From positions 7,980,001-8,044,000 of the forward strand of contig NZ_CP108462.1 of NCBI RefSeq assembly GCF_036226365.1: a stretch of 64,000 nt of DNA, read 5' to 3'. This DNA is from Streptomyces sp. NBC_01262 (GTDB taxonomy: Bacteria; Actinomycetota; Actinomycetes; Streptomycetales; Streptomycetaceae). Both the position numbers and the translations under genes were made by a program. Shown one piece after another: positions 11,178 to 21,016 of this stretch; the first letter of the stretch is position 1; the number at the start of each line of letters is the position of its first letter. The notes beneath the pieces are model-generated. The model worked only from the letters and a program-made list of their open reading frames with translations. It did not search any database and was not told where the DNA came from.

Positions 11178-12098
11178 ATGAGTGAAGCGGGCCTGGCCCT
11201 GGGTGAGGACCGCAGCGTTTTCCTGCTTGCGCATACCGGCCGTCCGGCGGCGATCCGCAGCGCCGAGAGAGTCGTACGCGGCCTGACGCGCTGTGGAATC
11301 GGCGTGCGCGTGCTGGCCGACGAGGCGGCGGATCTGTCGCTGCCGGTCGACGTGGCCATGGTGCAGGAGATCGGGCCGGTGGCCGTCGAAGGCTGCGAGC
11401 TGATCATCGTGCTGGGCGGTGACGGGACGCTGCTGCGCGGCGCGGAGCTGTCGCGCGCGTCCGGGGTGCCGATGCTCGGCGTGAACCTCGGGCGGGTCGG
11501 CTTCCTGGCGGAGGCGGAGCGGGACGACCTGGACAAGGTCGTGGACCGGGTGGTGACCAAGGAGTACGAGGTCGAGGAGCGCATGACCATCGATGTGCTC
11601 GTGCGCAACGACGGGCATGTCGCGCACCGCGACTGGGCGCTGAACGAGGCGTCGGTGGAGAAGCAGGCGCGCGAGCGCATGCTGGAGGTCGTGACGGAGG
11701 TCGACGGCCGACCGGTGTCGCGCTTCGGCGGCGACGGCGTGGTCATGGCGACCCCGACCGGCTCGACGGCGTACGCGTTCTCGGCGGGCGGGCCCGTGGT
11801 GTGGCCGGAGGTCGAGGCGCTGCTCATGGTGCCGATCAGCGCGCACGCGCTGTTCGCCAAGCCGCTGGTGACCTCGCCGACGTCGGTGCTGGCGGTGGAG
11901 GTGCAGCCGCAGACCCCGCACGGCGTGCTGTGGTGCGACGGGCGGCGCACCGTCGAACTGCCCGCCGGGGCACGGGTGGAGGTGCGGCGGGGCGCGGTGC
12001 CGGTGCGGCTGGCTCGGCTGCATCACGCGTCGTTCACGGACCGGCTGGTGGCGAAGTTCGCCCTGCCGGTGGCGGGCTGGCGGGGCGCGCCGCAATGA
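11178..12098 (+). CDS. nadK: NAD kinase
   Basis: This 306-residue enzyme phosphorylates NAD to NADP. It carries the family's GGDGTLLRGA nucleotide motif, the NLGRVGFLAE segment, RFGGDGVVMATPTGSTAYAFSAGGP (glycine-rich catalytic core, quoted in part) and a C-terminal beta domain. Two starts are possible: ATG 11178 with GAGG 8 nt upstream, or TTG 11151 overlapping the tlyA stop with a strong GGAGGGG. Both keep the whole domain. Position between tlyA and recN is standard for actinobacteria. Confidence 0.93.
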   Translation: MSEAGLALGEDRSVFLLAHTGRPAAIRSAERVVRGLTRCGIGVRVLADEAADLSLPVDVAMVQEIGPVAVEGCELIIVLGGDGTLLRGAELSRASGVPMLGVNLGRVGFLAEAERDDLDKVVDRVVTKEYEVEERMTIDVLVRNDGHVAHRDWALNEASVEKQARERMLEVVTEVDGRPVSRFGGDGVVMATPTGSTAYAFSAGGPVVWPEVEALLMVPISAHALFAKPLVTSPTSVLAVEVQPQTPHGVLWCDGRRTVELPAGARVEVRRGAVPVRLARLHHASFTDRLVAKFALPVAGWRGAPQ

Positions 12099-12150
12099 CC
12101 GGTAGCGTCTTGTGACGGGGTGCGCGTCGCGCGGCGGGTCGTAAACCTCG

Positions 12151-12156
12151 TATGGT
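12151..12156 (+). promoter_or_regulatory. -10 box TATGGT of a probably leaderless recN transcript
   Basis: TATGGT ends 7 nt before GTG 12164, and no Shine-Dalgarno sequence precedes that codon. This is the layout of leaderless transcription in actinobacteria. Inferred from sequence only. Confidence 0.45.
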
Positions 12157-12163
12157 CGTATCC

Positions 12164-13894
12164 GTGTTGGAGGAGATGCGGATCCGGTCGCTTGGAGTCA
12201 TCGAGGACGCCGTGGTGGAGCTTTCACCTGGCTTCACCGCGGTGACCGGCGAGACCGGCGCGGGCAAGACCATGGTCGTCACGAGTCTCGGCCTGCTGCT
12301 CGGCGGCCGAGCCGATCCAGGTTTGGTGCGGATCGGCACGAAATCGGCCTCGGTGGAAGGGCGGATCACCCTCCCACCGGGCTCCTCGGCGGCCGTACGG
12401 GCTGAGGAGGCGGGCGCCGAACTGGATGATGGCGCGCTGCTCATCAGCCGTACGGTCTCGGCCGAGGGGCGCTCCCGGGCATTCGTGGGCGGGCGGGCCG
12501 TGCCGATCGGGCTGCTGACCGAGCTGGCCGACGAGCTGGTCGCGGTGCACGGCCAGACCGACCAGCAGGGCCTGCTGCGCCCGGCCCGGCAGCGCGAGGC
12601 GCTGGACCGGTACGCCGGAGACGCGGTGGCCGTGCCGCTGGCGAAGTACGGGGCCGCCTACCGGCGGCTGCGGGAGATCACGACGGAGCTCGACGAGCTG
12701 ACGACGCGCGCGCGGGAACGGGCCCAGGAGGCCGACCTGCTGCGCTTCGGACTCGACGAGGTCGCGGCGGCCGAGCCGGTGGCCGGCGAGGACATCGAGC
12801 TTGCGCAGGAAGCGGAACGGCTCGGGCACGCGGAAGCGCTGGCCTCTGCCGCCGCGCTCGCGCATGCGGCGTTGGCGGGCAATCCGGAGGACCCCGAGAG
12901 CGTGGACGCGGCGGCCCTCGTCGCGGGCGCGCAGCGCGCGCTGGACGCGGTGCGCTCGCACGACCCGGTGCTGGCCGCGCTGGCCGGGCGGATCGGCGAG
13001 ATCGGCATCCTCCTGGGCGACGTGGCGGGCGAACTGGCCGGCTACGCGGACGACCTGGACGCCGATCCGCGGCGGCTGGCCGCCGTCGAGGAGCGGCGGG
13101 CGGTACTGGCCCACCTCACCCGCAAGTACGGGACCGACATAGACGCCGTACTGGCCTGGGCCGAGGAGAGCGCCGCTCGGCTCGGGCAGCTTGAGGGCGA
13201 CGACGAGCGGATCGCGGAGCTCACCGGCGAGCGCGACGCGCTGCGCGCGGAGCTGGGCGACCTCGCGCAGGCGCTGACCGACGCCCGTACGGAGGCGGCC
13301 GAGCGCTTCGGCGCGGCGGTGACCGCCGAACTCGCCGAGCTCGCCATGCCGCATGCGCGCGTCGGCGTCGCCATCCGGCAGACGGAGGACCCCGACGGCG
13401 TCGAGGTCGGCGGGCGGCTGGTCGCCGCCGGTCCCTTCGGCGCGGACGAGGTCGAGCTGCAGCTCGCCCCGCATCCCGGTGCGCCTGCCAGAGCCATCGC
13501 CAAGGGCGCGTCGGGCGGTGAACTCTCGCGCGTGATGCTCGCGGTCGAGGTCGTCTTCGCGGGCTCGGATCCGGTGCCCACCTATCTGTTCGACGAGGTC
13601 GACGCCGGTGTCGGCGGCAAGGCGGCCGTCGAGGTCGGCCGACGGCTCGCCCGGCTCGCGCGAACGGCGCAGGTCGTCGTGGTCACGCACCTGCCGCAGG
13701 TCGCGGCGTTCGCCGACCGGCAGCTGCTGGTCGAGAAGACGAACGACGGATCCGTGACGCGCAGTGGCGTGAAGATCCTGGAGGGGGAGGACCGGGTGCG
13801 GGAGCTGTCGCGCATGCTCGCGGGGCTGGAGGACTCGGAACTGGGGCGTGCGCATGCGGAGGAGCTGCTGGCCGCCGCACGTGAGGCGCGCTAG
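12164..13894 (+). CDS. recN: DNA repair protein RecN
   Basis: This is a 576-residue SMC-like ATPase of double-strand break repair. It has Walker A (GETGAGKTM) near residue 33, a long coiled-coil middle with many Glu/Arg/Ala heptads (about 150-360), the ABC signature SGGELSR, Walker B (TYLFDEVDAGVGG) and a VVVTHLPQVAAFAD switch region. GTG 12164 (MLEEMRIRSLG) is the conserved family start, although ATG 12152 is in frame. RecN is usually SOS-regulated; I see no clear LexA box here. Confidence 0.95.
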   Translation: MLEEMRIRSLGVIEDAVVELSPGFTAVTGETGAGKTMVVTSLGLLLGGRADPGLVRIGTKSASVEGRITLPPGSSAAVRAEEAGAELDDGALLISRTVSAEGRSRAFVGGRAVPIGLLTELADELVAVHGQTDQQGLLRPARQREALDRYAGDAVAVPLAKYGAAYRRLREITTELDELTTRARERAQEADLLRFGLDEVAAAEPVAGEDIELAQEAERLGHAEALASAAALAHAALAGNPEDPESVDAAALVAGAQRALDAVRSHDPVLAALAGRIGEIGILLGDVAGELAGYADDLDADPRRLAAVEERRAVLAHLTRKYGTDIDAVLAWAEESAARLGQLEGDDERIAELTGERDALRAELGDLAQALTDARTEAAERFGAAVTAELAELAMPHARVGVAIRQTEDPDGVEVGGRLVAAGPFGADEVELQLAPHPGAPARAIAKGASGGELSRVMLAVEVVFAGSDPVPTYLFDEVDAGVGGKAAVEVGRRLARLARTAQVVVVTHLPQVAAFADRQLLVEKTNDGSVTRSGVKILEGEDRVRELSRMLAGLEDSELGRAHAEELLAAAREAR

Positions 13895-13945
13895 ACGGGC
13901 CCTGACGGGTCCGCCTGCGGTAACTGCTCGCCGCCCTGGCGCCCG

Positions 13946-13951
13946 TAGGGT
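13946..13951 (+). promoter_or_regulatory. -10 box TAGGGT of a probably leaderless transcript
   Basis: TAGGGT ends 6 nt before ATG 13958, and no ribosome binding site is visible between them. This is consistent with a leaderless mRNA for the membrane protein. Confidence 0.4.
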
Positions 13952-13957
13952 ACCGGG

Positions 13958-14767
13958 ATGAATTCACGGACAGTGGTGTCACTCGTGTCGGCGGCGGCCA
14001 CCCGGACCGCGTACCGGGCCCTGCGCGGCCGCCCGCCGGGTGATGCGGCGACCTGGCAGCGCAAGAACCACGCCGGCCGCACGGTCGAGCTGTACGGGGG
14101 CCTCGCCGCATGCGCGGGGACGGTTCTGGCCGTGGCCACCGCGCCGGGGCTGCCCGCCCGTACGCGGGCGGCTGCCGGGCTCGCGGCCGCTGTGGCGGGC
14201 GGCTGTGGGGCGTACGACGACCAGTGCGGCTCGGCGGGGGAGCGGGGGTGGCGGGCGCATCTGGGCGCGTTGCGGCGGGGGGAGGTTACCTCGGGTGCGG
14301 TGAAGCTCTTCGGGATCGGCGCGGCGGGGCTGGCGGCCGGGGCGCTGATCAAGGAGCGCCCGGTGGACAGGGTCCTGGCGGGGTTGGTGATCGCCGGGGC
14401 GGCCCATCTGGTCAACCTCGTCGACGTCAAGCCGGGGCGGGCGGCCAAGGGCGTGATCGCGGCCGGGGCGCCGGGTCTGCTGCGGCGGGGCCCGGCGGGC
14501 GCGTTGGCGGCGGCTCCGGTGGCCGCCGCGGCGGCCGTGCTGGCCGATGACGTCGGCGAGCGGACGATGCTGGGCGACGCGGGTGCCCACGCGCTCGGCG
14601 CCGCGATCGGTGTGGCGGTGGCCGCGGGCAACGGCCGGGGCGGGCTCGTCGCGCATGCGGCCGTGCTGGTCGCCCTCTCGGCGGTGGGCGACAAGGTCAG
14701 CTACAGCGAGGCGCTGTGGAACGCGCCAGGGGTGCGGACTGTGGACCGCTGGGGGCGTCTGGCGTGA
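13958..14767 (+). CDS. Membrane protein with MraY/WecA-like phosphotransferase motifs
   Basis: This 269-residue protein is rich in Ala/Gly/Leu and has about six to seven predicted membrane helices. Scattered motifs recall polyprenyl-phosphate glycan-1-phosphate transferases: an acidic GAYDDQCGS near residue 87, HLVNLVDVKPGRAAKG near residue 148, and a terminal LGDAGAHALGAA near residue 206. These match, in degenerate form, the DD, NxxDxxxG and GDxGSxxLG signatures of MraY/WecA. It is shorter than the usual 330-360 residues, so it may be a divergent or non-catalytic relative. It sits between recN and a glycosyltransferase gene, which fits envelope glycan work (inference). Confidence 0.7.
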   Translation: MNSRTVVSLVSAAATRTAYRALRGRPPGDAATWQRKNHAGRTVELYGGLAACAGTVLAVATAPGLPARTRAAAGLAAAVAGGCGAYDDQCGSAGERGWRAHLGALRRGEVTSGAVKLFGIGAAGLAAGALIKERPVDRVLAGLVIAGAAHLVNLVDVKPGRAAKGVIAAGAPGLLRRGPAGALAAAPVAAAAAVLADDVGERTMLGDAGAHALGAAIGVAVAAGNGRGGLVAHAAVLVALSAVGDKVSYSEALWNAPGVRTVDRWGRLA

Positions 14768-14968
14768 GGTGTGACCCGTACGGGTGATCCGGCGCATGCC
14801 TTGCCAAGAGAGGGCCCTCGGCGGTTCCTCGGATGTCCGATCGGCCTGGCATCCTTGGGAGTGGAACCCAACGACTGTCGTACGAACCCGAGTCAGCGCA
14901 AGCAACGCGCGCAATCAGCGCAATCAGCGGAATCAGCCGAGCCGGCCGAGTCAGGAGCCCGACCTCGC

Positions 14969-16111
14969 GTGAGCAGTACCCCGGCCCCTCTTCGTGGCCA
15001 GCTCCACGCCGTCCACGTGCTGGGCGAGACGGCGGGCGGACATGTGTCCTCGCTCGCGCGCGGCTTGGTGGCGCGCGGCGTCACAGTGACGGTCTGCGGG
15101 TCCTCGGCGGCTGACGAGGACTACGGTTTCGCGGAGGTGGGCGCCCGGTTCACGACGGTCGAGATCGCCCGGCGGGCGGGGCGGGCCGACGCGGGCGCCG
15201 TCGCGGCCCTGCGCATCGCGACCGCCGGTGCGGATGTCGTGCACGCGCATGGCCTGCGGGCCGGGCTCCTGGCCTCGCTCGCGCTCGGCGGGCGCCGTAC
15301 GCCGCTGGTCGTCACCTGGCACAGCGCGGTGCTCGCGGAGGGCACCCGCGCGCGGCTGCTGGCCCTGCTCGAACGGCGCGTCTCCCGGGTGGCGGACGTG
15401 GTCCTGGGCGCCTCCTCGGATCTGGTCGAGCGAGCGCGGCGGCTCGGCGCACGGGACGCGCGGCTCGCGCCCATCGCCGTGCCGGCCCCCGTACGTGCTC
15501 CGCTCCCGCCGGAGTCCGCGGTGGAGATCGAACGGCGGCGGCAGAAGACCCGGGCCGAGTTCGGGGCCGTCGACCGGCCCCTGCTGCTCGCGGTGGGACG
15601 GCTGGAGGCGCACAAGGGATACGACGTGCTGCTCGACGCGGTGCGGGGGCTCTGCGGCCTGGAGCCCGCGGCTCCGGTGGTGGTGATCGCCGGCGAGGGC
15701 TCGCAGCGGGAACCGTTGCAGCGGCGCATCGACGCCGAGCGGCTGCCGGTGCGGCTCCTCGGGCGTCGGGACGACATTCCCGAACTGCTCGCCGCGGCGG
15801 ATGTCGTGGTGCTGCCGAGCCGGTGGGAGGCGCGGGCGCTCATCGCGCAGGAGGCGCTGCATGCCGGTGTGCCGCTGGTCGCCACGGCGGTCGGCGGCAC
15901 GCCGGAGCTGGTCGGGGACGCGGGGGAGTTGGTCGCGTACGGGGACGCGGTGGCGCTGGCCGGGGCGATCGCCGCCCTGCTGGGCGATGCGGGACGGCGG
16001 GCGGAGCTTGCGGCCGCGGGGCGTGCGCAGGCGGCGGCGTGGCCCACCGAGGACGACACGGTGGCGCAGGTGCTCAGCATTTACGACGAGCTGGCGGCCG
16101 CAGGGCGTTGA
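14969..16111 (+). CDS. Glycosyltransferase family 4 (GT-B fold)
   Basis: A 380-residue cytosolic enzyme. Its N-terminal Rossmann domain begins LHAVHVLGETAGGHVSSLARGL and includes VVHAHGLRAG and TWHSAV. The C-terminal domain has LLAVGRLEAHKGYDVLLDA, GRRDDIPELLAAADVVVLPS and the donor-binding EALHAGVPLVAT. It should use a nucleotide-sugar donor; acceptor unknown. GTG 14969 is chosen because AGGAG lies 11 nt upstream; the in-frame extension to 14771 is low-complexity (repeats of AATCAGCG) and not conserved in character. The 201-bp gap before it (14768-14968) holds only these repeats and a possible promoter. It runs convergently toward the GH15 gene. Confidence 0.85.
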   Translation: MSSTPAPLRGQLHAVHVLGETAGGHVSSLARGLVARGVTVTVCGSSAADEDYGFAEVGARFTTVEIARRAGRADAGAVAALRIATAGADVVHAHGLRAGLLASLALGGRRTPLVVTWHSAVLAEGTRARLLALLERRVSRVADVVLGASSDLVERARRLGARDARLAPIAVPAPVRAPLPPESAVEIERRRQKTRAEFGAVDRPLLLAVGRLEAHKGYDVLLDAVRGLCGLEPAAPVVVIAGEGSQREPLQRRIDAERLPVRLLGRRDDIPELLAAADVVVLPSRWEARALIAQEALHAGVPLVATAVGGTPELVGDAGELVAYGDAVALAGAIAALLGDAGRRAELAAAGRAQAAAWPTEDDTVAQVLSIYDELAAAGR

Positions 16112-16132
16112 GCCGAGGGGCGTTGAGCTGAG

Positions 16133-16163
16133 CGGGGTCCATGGCTTCAGCCTCTGGACCCCG
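16133..16163. terminator. Bidirectional hairpin between convergent genes
   Basis: A perfect 9-bp stem (CGGGGTCCA, 16133-16141, with TGGACCCCG, 16155-16163) and a 13-nt loop lie between the glycosyltransferase and GH15 genes. There is no T-run, as is common for terminators in this group. Confidence 0.6.
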
Positions 16164-16177
16164 CCGGCAGCCGAACG

Positions 16178-17989
16178 TCAGCCCCCGTACGCCCCGCTCG
16201 CCGTCAGCCGCAGAGCCGTGTCGATCAGCGGCACATGGCTGAACGCCTGCGGGAAGTTCCCGACCTGCCGTTGCAGGCGGGGGTCCCATTCCTCGGCGAG
16301 CAGCCCCAGGTCGTTGCGCAGGGAGAGCAGCTTCTCGAAGAGCCGCCGGGCCTCGTCGACGCGCCCGATCATCGCCAGGTCGTCGGCCAGCCAGAAGGAA
16401 CAGGCCAGGAAGGCGCCCTCGTCACCGGGAAGGCCGTCGAGGTTCTCGCCGCCCTCGCCGCCGCCGTCGGTCGGATACCGCAGGACGAAGCCGTCCTCGG
16501 TCGAGAGCTCGCGCTGGATGGCCTCGATGGTCCCGATCACGCGCTTGTCGTCGGGCGGCAGGAAGCCGACCTGGGGGATGAGGAGCAGCGAGGCGTCGAG
16601 CTCCCGCGACCCGTAGGACTGCGTGAAGGTGTTCCGTTCCTTGTCGTAACCCTTTTCGCAGACGTCCCAGTGGATCTCGTCGCGAAGCTCGCGCCAGCGC
16701 TCCAGAGGGCCGTCGGCCTCGCCCGATTCGATGAGCTTGACCGTGCGGTCCACGGCGACCCAGGCCATGACCTTGGAGTGGACGAAGTGCCTCCGGGGGC
16801 CCCGGACCTCCCAGATGCCCTCGTCGGGCTCGTCCCAGTGCTGCTCCAGGTAGCGGATGAGCTTGAGCTGGAGGAGGCTCGCGTAGTCGTTCCTCGCCAG
16901 GCCGGTCATGTGGGCGAGGTGCAGGGCCTCGGTGACTTCGCCGTAGACGTCGAGCTGGAGCTGATGGGCGGCGCCGTTGCCGACGCGGACCGGGGTGGAG
17001 CCCTCGTAGCCGGGGAGCCAGTCGAGTTCGGTTTCGCCGAGCTCGCGCTCGCCGGCGATGCCGTACATGATCTGGAGGTTCTCGGGGTCGCCGGCGACGG
17101 CGCGCAGGAGCCATTCGCGCCATGCGCGTGCTTCGTCGCGGTAGCCGGTGCGCAGCAGGGAGGACAGAGTGATGGCGGCGTCGCGGAGCCAGGTGAAACG
17201 GTAGTCCCAGTTGCGCACGCCGCCGATGTCCTCGGGGAGCGAGGTCGTGGGGGCGGCGACGATACCGCCGGTGGGGCCGTAGGTCAGGGCCTTGAGCGTG
17301 ATCAGGGAACGGACGACGGCATCCCGGTAGGGCCCGTGGTACGTGCACTGGTCGACCCACTCGCGCCAGAAGTCGAGGGTCGCCTCAAGGGAGGCCTCGG
17401 GCTCGGGGAGCGAGGGGGGCTGCTTGTGGGACGGCTCCCAGCTGATGGTGAAGGCGATGCGGTCACCCGGGGCGACGGTGAAGTCGGAGTAGGTGGTGAG
17501 GTCCTTGCCGTAGGTGTCGACCTCAGTGTCGAGCCAGACCGAGTCCGGCCCGGCGACGGCCACCGTGCGGTCGCCGACCTTGTGGACCCAGGGGGTGACC
17601 TGGCCGTACGAGAAACGCATGCGCAGCGCGGAGTGCATGGGCACCCGGCCGCTGACGCCCTCCACGATGCGGATGACCTGGGGGGCGCCGTCACGCGGGG
17701 GCATGAAGTCGATCACGCGGACGGTGCCGCGCGGGGTGTCCCACTCCGATTCCAGGACGAGGGAATCGCCCACATAGCGCCGCCGGGTGGCGGCGGGCGG
17801 CTTTGATCCGGCGGGGTGGGCGGGGCCCAGCCGCCAGAAGCCGTGGTCTTCGGTGCCGAGGAGGCCCGCGAAGACCGCGGGGGAGTCGAAGCGGGGCAGG
17901 CACAGCCAGTCGACCGTGCCGTCCCGGCAGACCAGGGCAGCGGTCTGCATATCGCCAATGAGTGCGTAATCCTCGATACGCCCGGCCAC
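16178..17989 (-). CDS. Glycoside hydrolase family 15 (glucoamylase/trehalase type)
   Basis: This 603-residue protein has the two-part GH15 layout. An N-terminal beta domain (VAGRIEDYALIGDMQTAALV, VDWLCLPRFDSPAVFAGLLG) is followed by an (alpha/alpha)6 barrel with GGVRNWDYRFTWLRDAA, GEVTEAL, DEGIWEVRGPRRHFVHSK and a late LLAEEWDP. The RNWDYRFTWLRDA and IWE segments supply the catalytic acid/base region. Actinobacterial members with this sequence style are usually called glucoamylases, and mycobacterial relatives hydrolyse trehalose. No signal peptide is seen, so an intracellular glucan or trehalose role is more likely than secretion. GTG 17989 has GGAG 6 nt upstream and gives the usual MAGRIEDYA start. 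Confidence 0.88.
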   Translation of the reverse strand: MAGRIEDYALIGDMQTAALVCRDGTVDWLCLPRFDSPAVFAGLLGTEDHGFWRLGPAHPAGSKPPAATRRRYVGDSLVLESEWDTPRGTVRVIDFMPPRDGAPQVIRIVEGVSGRVPMHSALRMRFSYGQVTPWVHKVGDRTVAVAGPDSVWLDTEVDTYGKDLTTYSDFTVAPGDRIAFTISWEPSHKQPPSLPEPEASLEATLDFWREWVDQCTYHGPYRDAVVRSLITLKALTYGPTGGIVAAPTTSLPEDIGGVRNWDYRFTWLRDAAITLSSLLRTGYRDEARAWREWLLRAVAGDPENLQIMYGIAGERELGETELDWLPGYEGSTPVRVGNGAAHQLQLDVYGEVTEALHLAHMTGLARNDYASLLQLKLIRYLEQHWDEPDEGIWEVRGPRRHFVHSKVMAWVAVDRTVKLIESGEADGPLERWRELRDEIHWDVCEKGYDKERNTFTQSYGSRELDASLLLIPQVGFLPPDDKRVIGTIEAIQRELSTEDGFVLRYPTDGGGEGGENLDGLPGDEGAFLACSFWLADDLAMIGRVDEARRLFEKLLSLRNDLGLLAEEWDPRLQRQVGNFPQAFSHVPLIDTALRLTASGAYGG

Positions 17990-18442
17990 GTGTATCTCCA
18001 GTCGAACGACGGCGTCGCCCACGGGGGGCGATCAAGCGGTCTGGGGAGTTTCGATGAGCTCTTGTCCGGGTGCGGGCGGGGTGGTGCCGTGCCGGCCGAC
18101 TCGCATCGAATCGATGTGTCCGAGCAGGATACGACGTGGATGCGAGGGGTGTGGAAGCGACGGCAGAACCCGATGCGCCAGTCGGGTGCAATTTGTCGTA
18201 CGAGACTCCTGGTAGCCGGAAAATTCGGGTTCCCGGTAGCCGCAAATTTTTTCCGGGCGCCGTGCGGAGCCCTCGTACGCGTCGTCGCACCTTCGGGCCG
18301 GAGCGGGGGCGCCCGGTCGCTGATACCCTGGTAGCCCGTGGGCCGGTGGGCTGAACCACTGAACCGCCGCGGTGGCGCCTCCCCTGAGACCAGGGCGCCG
18401 CCCCGACCCTCACCTCGCGACCACGGGAGCCCCCTCTTGGCC
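17990..18442. other. 453-bp divergent intergenic region, GH15 / pyrG
   Basis: No gene is seen. It holds a 13-bp palindrome CATCGAATCGATG (18104-18116) upstream of the GH15 gene, a plausible operator. It also holds two copies of GGTAGCCGSAAAWTT (18211-18225 and 18235-18249) in an unusually AT-rich patch ending in a T-run (18247-18252). GATACCCT near 18322 could be a -10 box for pyrG. The frames that appear open here have no conserved look. Confidence 0.5.
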
Positions 18443-20113
<1,671 letters not shown>

Positions 20114-20140
20114 CCGAGCAAACATGATCGGTACGGTGTC

Positions 20141-20167
20141 GGTGCGGGCCCCTCGCGGGTCCGCACC
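20141..20167 (+). terminator. Hairpin between pyrG and the Nudix gene
   Basis: An 11-bp stem with one wobble (GGTGCGGGCCC with GGGTCCGCACC) and a 5-nt loop sits 27 nt past the pyrG stop and 23 nt before the next start. It may terminate or attenuate read-through; no U-run. Confidence 0.45.
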
Positions 20168-20190
20168 GGCACTGTTCTACGGAGGACCGC

Positions 20191-20817
20191 ATGATCCACG
20201 ACACCCCCGAGGAGTGGCAGGTCACCGCGACCGTCACGCCCTTCACCGGCAACAAGACCAGCGTCCGCACCGATGATGTGGTCATGCCGGACGGGTCTGT
20301 CGTCCACCGCGACTACCAGGTCCACCCCGGGTCCGTGGCCGTCCTCGCGCTGGATGAGGACGGCCGCGTGATCGTCCTTCGCCAGTACCGGCATCCGGTG
20401 CGGATGAAGCTCTGGGAGATCCCGGCCGGGCTGCTCGACGTCCCCGGCGAGAATCCGCTGCACGCGGCTCAGCGCGAGCTGTACGAGGAGGCGCACGTCA
20501 AGGCCGAGGACTGGCGGGTGCTGACCGACGTCTACACGACGCCCGGCGGGTGCGACGAGGCCGTCCGGATCTTCCTCGCCCGCGGTGTGAGCGAGGTCGA
20601 GGGCGAGCGCTTCGAGGTGTCGGAGGAAGAGGCCGACATGGAGCACGCGCGAGTGCCGCTGGGCGAGCTGGTGCGGGGGGTGCTGGCGGGGGAGCTGCAC
20701 AACAACTGCCTGGTGGTCGGGGTGCTGGCCCTGCAGGCCGCGCTTTCGGTCCAGGGCGGGCTCGACGGCCTTCGCCCGGCGGACGCGCCCTGGCCCGCGA
20801 GGCCGTTCACGGCGTAG
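20191..20817 (+). CDS. Nudix hydrolase, ADP-ribose pyrophosphatase type
   Basis: A 208-residue protein with an N-terminal dimer-swap beta segment typical of ADPRases (VTPFTGNKTSVRTDDVVMPDG) and the Nudix box from AGLLDVPGE to RELYEEAHV. The box has the one-residue-longer G-x6-E spacing seen in actinobacterial ADPRases. The usual Gly after EE is replaced (EEAHV), a departure noted separately. The expected reaction is ADP-ribose to AMP plus ribose-5-phosphate. Strong GGAGG 7 nt before ATG. The ADP-ribosylglycohydrolase at 30082 would release ADP-ribose that this enzyme could recycle. Confidence 0.88.
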   Translation: MIHDTPEEWQVTATVTPFTGNKTSVRTDDVVMPDGSVVHRDYQVHPGSVAVLALDEDGRVIVLRQYRHPVRMKLWEIPAGLLDVPGENPLHAAQRELYEEAHVKAEDWRVLTDVYTTPGGCDEAVRIFLARGVSEVEGERFEVSEEEADMEHARVPLGELVRGVLAGELHNNCLVVGVLALQAALSVQGGLDGLRPADAPWPARPFTA

Positions 20818-21016
20818 GGGCGTAAGGGGGCTGCTCCGGAGGGGCCGGCCGCGCCGTAAAGACGATCAACGGGCGATCCGCTGATCCGATGGGGTGATAC
20901 TCGTCCGGATCGGGCGCGTCGGTGGCCGGAGGAGAGCGGTTGCGGTGAATTAGGCTCAGGCCGTTCCCGTACGCAGGGGCGGCGGGGTCGGGTGCTGGCA
21001 GGACGGGAGTGTGCCC

